This document shows positions 59,028 through 64,000 of a stretch of DNA of 64,000 nucleotides, piece after piece (position 1 is the stretch's first letter; each line of letters opens with the position of its first letter). This stretch comes from Poecilobothrus nobilitatus (taxonomy: Eukaryota; Arthropoda; Insecta; Diptera; Dolichopodidae): NCBI GenBank assembly GCA_947095535.1, contig CAMUPU010000002.1:909474-973473 (forward strand). Reading direction: 5' to 3'. The notes beneath the pieces were generated by a model. The model was not told the DNA's origin. It was given only the letters and a program-made list of their open reading frames with translations, and made no database searches. The translations under genes were made by a program, and so were the position numbers.

Positions 59028-59215
59028 TGTGAAACTCAACTATGCACCTAAAGTAACGAATACTATTAAAACCGTCTTCAATAAATTTAATTTTGATTTA
59101 GTTTGTTGTAATAAAAATAGCTTGAGAAACATTTTAGAATAAAATAGATAACCGTCTTCAGGAATATATAAAATTATATGTAATAATTGTGCAAATGTAT
59201 ATATCTATAAAAATA
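59028..59215 (+). pseudogene. Penelope-like element, linker and GIY-YIG start relic
   Basis: Plus strand: KLNYAPKVTNTIKTVFNKFN, FDLVCCNKNSLRNIL, a stop, then SSGIYKIICNNCANVYI. It aligns with the minus-strand linker and SGIYEITCPDCNAKYIGQT at 60472-59987. It is therefore in the opposite orientation to both neighbouring pieces. Confidence 0.7.
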
Positions 59216-59237
59216 TATCTAATAAAAGTAGAAAATA

Positions 59238-59415
59238 TTTAAATATTTGAGTATGATTATGAACAATTATCCGTAAAATCAATATATATGAATTGTAAAA
59301 AAAACAAAAAAAAAAAAAAATTATAATAAATTTTTTTTCTTTTTTTTTTTTTTAAATTAATCTTTAACCTTAATTAATCTTTTCCACCAATTTTTTGATT
59401 TTACTTATCTTTTTT
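59238..59415 (-). repeat. inverted copy of a Penelope 5' segment
   Basis: Its reverse complement matches 62187-62335, including GTAAAATCAAAAAATTG, AAAAGATTAATTAAGG, poly(A)/poly(T) tracts, and TTGATTTTACGGATAATTGT. Confidence 0.75.
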
Positions 59416-59494
59416 AATAAACGGTATTAAATAAAAAACAAATGAAATAAAAATCTTTCAAATATCATTCATCAAAATTGTTTATTAAATTCCA

Positions 59495-59545
59495 GAATGC
59501 ATTTCGACATCAAAACATGTCATCCTCAGCTACTGACTAAGACTA
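59495..59545 (-). ncRNA. candidate hammerhead-ribozyme-like motif
   Basis: On the minus strand CTGAGGA is followed by TGACATGTTTTGATGTC (stem GACAT/ATGTC) and then GAAA, the order of the hammerhead core (CUGANGA, stem II, GAAA). It sits in the region downstream of the Penelope-like coding sequence, where such ribozymes are known in the family. Helices I and III are not convincing by eye, and one extra base lies before stem II. Confidence 0.35.
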
Positions 59546-59829
59546 AAAGTTTAATTAAAATGCTTAAAATTAGTGTTACATAATATGTACCAAATTTCAA
59601 CATAGTTATAACATTTAACAGATAAAATTTAGCGATTAACATTTAAAAAAACTATTTTTGAATTTAACATTTTCGAATAAACTTTACATTAAGAATTTCT
59701 TTTTAATAAATAACATTTAACAGAAAACAAAAAAGATTATCGAGTAAGAGAAAAAAAGGAAAAAAGAGTATAATAACTGATTAAAAAATTTTATATAATT
59801 AATAATTAAAATAAATTTCAATGTGGTGA

Positions 59830-60912
59830 GTGAGTTGATTGGCTCTGGGTCGTTATTCATTAAGTTGAATCTTTTTCTTTTTTTATACTTAATTATGTAG
59901 AAACTCTCCCAAGCGTCCAGTTCATTATTATTGTTAACATTTTTTAATAATTTTAAACTATTTTTATTGATATTTAAATGATTATATTAAGATTTTGTCG
60001 GTCTGTTGAATTTGATATGTGAAAACTGTTCTTTAAATCTAATTAAAATATTGCGTTTTGTTTGTCCTATGTATTTCGCATTACAATCAGGACACGTAAT
60101 TTCATAAATACCAGATTTTTGATCATCATTTATTTTATCTTTAGTGTTGCTTAAAATATTTTTTAATTTGTTTTCATTGGAGTAAACTACGTCAATATTA
60201 TGTTTTTTGAAAATTGTTTTTACTTTATTTATTACTTTATTTGCAAAACTGAATTTAACTCTTTTTTTACTTGGTTTATTGTTTTTAAAAAATGTGGAAA
60301 GATTATGTTTTTTAATTCTTTTAGAATGTTTTTTAACTAAAATATCAATATCAGTTTTCAGGTAGTCATTGATATTTGCGATATTTTTTATGTAGTTCAA
60401 TTCAATATTAAATCTTTTTGCGGATAATGGTAGTCTACATAATCTATAGACCATACTGTGAAAAGCTGCCATTTTGTGGGATTTTGAGGTGTATGAATCG
60501 TTTGTTATATATCTCGTCGTATTAGTTGGTTTTCTATAGATATCGAATTCTAATTTTTCATTATTTCGTATAACAAGAATATCTAAAAAGGTAATTGTTT
60601 GTTATTTTCTATTTCCGTTGTAAATTTTATAGTTGGAAATTGGTTGTTCAAAATGTTTAAAAGTTTTTCAATGTTATCTTTTTTTGTTATAGTAAACACA
60701 TCATCGACATATCTTAGCCATAGCTTAGGTAATAATCCTTTATTTTTTAATTTTAACTCAAGATCAGCTATGAGTATGTTTAAAACGAAACATGATAGAG
60801 GATTACCCATGCTTGTGCCTTGTGACAATTTGTAGAATTTGTCGTTGAATATAAATTGGTTTTGATCCATACAAGTTTTAGTTGTTTCCAATAATGCATA
60901 TGATTTTTCTGT
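59830..60912 (-). pseudogene. Penelope-like element: RT end, linker, GIY-YIG endonuclease
   Basis: From about 60912: LSQGTSMGNPLSCFVLNILI, LPKLWLRYVDDVFTITKKDN (YVDD active site) and QLPF. A one-base loss follows in an A-run (five A at 60585-60589 against six in the copy at 61415). Then ILVIRNNEKLEFDIYRKPTN and the frame 60472-59987, with basic linker KKRVKFSFANKVINKVKTIF and SGIYEITCPDCNAKYIGQTK plus RFKEQFSHI (GIY-YIG nuclease). The C-terminal ELDAWESFYIIKYKK lies near 59900, after a stop. RT plus GIY-YIG is the defining pair of Penelope-like retroelements. Confidence 0.85.
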
Positions 60913-61368
60913 CAAAATCGTCAACATTTTCAGTATACCAAAATGGAAACTATCAGTCTCAAACCAAATATTACCAAGACTATGTGGTCTAAGCAAAATA
61001 CATAAAGCTGGAAACAAAATGAAACCTATTGTATCTAAAATTCAAGCACCATGTTATGGAATATCAAAATGGATACTAACTGAATTTAATAAATTAGATC
61101 AACGAAAAGGTTTATACATAAAAAATAGTTTCGATTTTGTAGATAAAGTGAAGGATTACAAGTTGGAAAGAGACGATGTTATGGTATCTTTTGATGTCAC
61201 ATCATTATATCCTAACATACCATTGCCTGAAGCTTTGGAATGTATAAAACAGTGGTTATTACAAACTGATATAGAAACAGAAAAAGCATATGCATTATTG
61301 GAAGCAACTAAAACTTGTATGGATCAAAACCAATTTATATTCAACGACAAATTCTACAAATTGTCACA
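60913..61368 (+). pseudogene. Penelope-like RT N-terminal half, inverted segment
   Basis: Plus strand: KIVNIFSIPKWKLSVSNQIL, KPIVSKIQAPCYGISKWILT, VMVSFDVTSLYPNIPLPEAL (palm A, SFDVTSLY) up to CMDQNQFIFNDKFYKLS. The flanking RT pieces are on the minus strand. The switch at both edges is abrupt, and a 17-base phrase, TTTCGTATAACAAGAAT, is duplicated just past the right edge (61369-61385 and 61392-61408). Confidence 0.85.
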
Positions 61369-62180
61369 TTTCGTATAACAAGAATTGTTTATTTCGTATA
61401 ACAAGAATATCTAAAAAAGGTAATTGTTTGTTATTTTCTATTTCCGTGGCAAATTTTATAGTTGTAAATTGGTTGTTCAAAATGTTTAAAAGTTTTTCAA
61501 TGTTATCTTTTTTTGTTATAGTAAACACATCATCGACATATCTTAGCCATAGCTTAGGTAATAATCCTTTATTTTTTAATTTTAACTCAATATCAGCTAT
61601 GAGTATGTTTAAAACGAAACATGATAGTGGATTACCCATGCTTGTGCCTTGTGACAATATGTAGAATTTGTCGTTGAATATAAATTGGTTTTGATCCATA
61701 CAAATTTTAGTTGCTTCCAATAATGCATATGCTTTTTCTGTTTCTATATCAGTTTGTAATAACCACTGTTTTATACATTCCAAAGCTTCAGGCAATGGTA
61801 TGTTAGGATATAATGATGTGACATCAAAAGATACCATAACATCGTCTCTTTCCAACTTGTAATCCTTCACTTTATCTACAAAATCGAAACTATTTTTTAT
61901 GTATAAACCTTTTGGTTGATCTAATTTATTAAATTCAGTAAGTATCCATTTTGATATTCCATAACATGGTGCTTGAATATTAGGTACAATAGGTCTCATT
62001 TTGTTTCCAGCTTTATGTATTTTTCTTAGACCATATAGTCTTGGTAATATTGGGTTTGATACTGATAGTTTCCATTTTGCTATACTGAAAATGTTGACGA
62101 TTTTAGATATACAAGTATTTGCAGCTTTTTTCATTTGTTGTATTGGGTTTTTAGAAAGTCTTACAAATTTTGCTTCTTAA
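61369..62180 (-). pseudogene. Penelope-like RT, second minus-strand copy
   Basis: Open frame 62134-61364: LPRLYGLRKIHKAGNKMRPI, DVMVSFDVTSLYPNIPLPEA, SQGTSMGNPLSCFVLNILIA, KLWLRYVDDVFTITKK and LPFLDILVIRN. It holds the RT palm without interruption. It is cut 5' near 62180, where it meets the 62187-62335 segment, and 3' at 61391-61408. This is the least damaged RT of the cluster. Confidence 0.85.
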
Positions 62181-62186
62181 GATAAG

Positions 62187-62335
62187 TAAAATCAAAAAAT
62201 TGATGAAAAAGATTAATTAAGGGAAAAAAAAAAAAAAATTTATTATAAGTTTTTTTTTTTTTTTGTTTTTTTACAATTCATATATATTGATTTTACGGAT
62301 AATTGTTCATAATCATACTCAAATATTTAATATGG
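62187..62335 (+). repeat. Penelope 5' segment
   Basis: Immediately upstream of the ATG at 62332; an inverted copy lies at 59238-59415. The poly(A) and poly(T) tracts inside it are themselves complementary. Confidence 0.7.
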
Positions 62336-64000
62336 CAACCAACCTAAATTTGAACAAATTTAAAAGATTAAAAGCTAGGTTAGAATGTTTGAAAGCAGAC
62401 TTATATTTTTTAAAAAAATGTAAAGAAGGTAAAGTTTTTCCAAATTTTAAAAAATTAAAATGCCCCATAATAAATGATAGGAATAAAAAAGTAATATTAC
62501 ATAGTCAGTTAAAATAGTTAAATTTAGAAAAGAAATACTTACAGTCAAAATTAGTTAATATCGAATTATATGCTTTACATCTAAAAAAAACCAATTCATT
62601 AAAATCGCCATTCAAAAATAATGTTAAATTAGATCACAACAACAAAATTTTTGAATTTCACGAATGGTTAGAATATTTGTCTTTAGTTTCCGAAGAAGTA
62701 CATAAAATCACAAATGATAAAATTATAAAATTGAATTCAAAACTTGATAAACTCAAAAAAGATAACAAAATATCCCAAGAAAAACCAATAGTACAAATTG
62801 TACCTGAATATATTAAGAACTTATCAACTACAGATTTTACTAAAAAAGAAATAGATTTATTAAATAAAGGCTTAAAGTTTTCTCTTACTCTTATTTCAAC
62901 GAATTTCAATAAAACAGTAATTGAATTTGAAACAGCCATAAAATATCAGCCAGATTTTGTTAAATTTTATTTAAGAAAAGAAATTAAACCAATATTAAAA
63001 TCATCTAAAATCAATAGACCAAACTTAAAAATAGTTAATAACTATAATGAAATTATAAAATCTTTAAAACAATAAGATGTATTTTACACTAAATCAGACA
63101 AAGGAAACTGCTTAGTAATTTTATATAAAAATGAATATTATACCAATATGGAAGAAACGATAAAAGAAGCAAAATTTGTAAGACTTTCTAAAAACCCAAT
63201 ACAACAACTGAAAAAAGCTGCAAATACTTGTATATCTAAAATCGTCAACATTTTCAGTATACCAAAATGGAAACTATTAGTCTCAAACCAAATATTACCA
63301 AGACTATAAAATACATAAAGCTGGAAACAAAATGAAACCTATTGTATCTAATATTCAAGCACCATGTTATGGAATATCAAAATGGATACTAACTGAATTT
63401 AATAAATTAGATCAACCAAAAGGTTTATACATAAAAAATAGTTTCGATTTTGTAAATAAAGTGAAGGATTACAAGGGTTTTTTAAAGGAAGGAAGGAGGT
63501 TAAAGAAAGGTTAAAGGAAGGATTACAAGGGATTACAGAAAGAGACGATGTTATGGTATCTTTTGATGTCACATCATTATATCCTAACATACCATTGCCC
63601 GAAGCTTTGGAATGTATAAAACAGTGGTTATTACAAACTGATATAGAAACAGAAAAAGCATATGCATTATTGGAAGCAACTAAAACTTGTATGAATCAAA
63701 ACCAATTTATATTTATATTAATATAAATTATTATTATTATTATAAACCAATTTATATTCAACGACAAATTCTACAAATTGTCACAAGGCACAAGCATGGG
63801 TAATCCTCTATCATGTTTCATTTTAAACATACTCATAGCTGATCTTGAGTTAAAATTAAAAATAAAGGATTATTACCTAAGCTATGGCTAAGATATGTCG
63901 ATGATGTGTTTACTATAACAAAAAAAGATAACATTGAAAAATTTTTAAACATTTTGAACAACCAATTTCAAACTATAAAATTTACCACGGAAATAGAAAA
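62332..64000 (+). pseudogene. Penelope-like element, plus-strand copy running off the window
   Basis: ATG 62332 opens MATNLNLNKFKRLKARLECL. There is a TAG at 62515, then the N-terminal region (EYLSLVSEEVHKITNDKIIK, FVKFYLRKEIKPILKSSKIN) to a TAA at 63073, then DVFYTKSDKGNCLVILYKNE. RT follows: KPIVSNIQAPCYGISKWILT, VMVSFDVTSLYPNIPLPEAL, SQGTSMGNPLSCFILNILIA and RYVDDVFTITKK. It carries a 12-base deletion near 63307, a purine-rich GGAAGG insertion at 63476-63536, an ATT insertion near 63715-63745, and an A-run slip near 63877. The endonuclease lies beyond the window. Confidence 0.85.

Noticed and set aside
1..64000. CRISPR arrays, bacterial operons, tRNA or rRNA genes
   Set aside because: No regularly spaced repeats, ribosome-binding sites, tRNA arms or rRNA sequences seen; the content is eukaryotic transposable elements.

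Overview
The window looks like a piece of an insect nuclear genome, probably a fly (Diptera); the species cannot be named from it. It is very AT-rich, and I see no host protein-coding gene, tRNA or rRNA. It does hold relics of many transposable-element classes: Jockey-like and other LINEs, Ty3/gypsy elements including an errantivirus with env, a Helitron, Tc1/mariner, hAT, a TIR element with a MADF/BESS-like gene, and Penelope-like elements. Short ACATATGTATGTA-type runs and dispersed repeats carrying CCGTCCGTCCGT tracts fit dipteran intergenic DNA.

Layout. 0-10.6 kb: a LINE reverse-transcriptase scrap and copies of an unclassified dispersed repeat with a conserved CCGTTACGGAGCTACAG core. 10.6-13.5 kb: a decayed LINE (minus). 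13.8-15.7 kb: a TIR element holding a broken MADF/BESS-like gene and a foldback element. 16.6-18.9 kb: two LINE relics (minus), one with a large palindrome beside the RT active site. 19-22.3 kb: an ATT microsatellite and a degenerate repeat array interrupted by a LINE ORF1 with a zinc finger. 23.2-28.4 kb: a nearly complete Jockey-like LINE (minus) inside an old mag-like gypsy relic, flanked by an 11-bp target duplication. 30.5-32.2 kb: scraps of gypsy protease, hAT transposase and LINE. 33.2-38.5 kb: a decayed Jockey-like LINE split by a copy of a repeat also present at 8.1-9.1 kb.

41.1-58.2 kb is a three-level nest. A minus-strand Helitron Rep/helicase gene is split by a plus-strand gypsy element, 43801 to about 57377. 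The 3' LTR of that element is split by a younger errantivirus, 49562-57289, which has LTRs, gag, an open RT/RNase H/integrase frame and a broken env. 58.7-64 kb is a cluster of Penelope-like elements in both orientations, including an inverted repeat with arms of about 455 bp.

The genes belong to separate mobile elements and do not form a host pathway. The order of insertion can be read: Helitron, then gypsy element, then errantivirus; and mag-like gypsy, then Jockey-like LINE. The youngest elements (errantivirus, Jockey-like LINE, Penelope copies) are nearly open, and several of their frameshifts lie in A/T homopolymers. The density, nesting and mixed orientation fit heterochromatin or a small-RNA-producing TE cluster, but that is inference.
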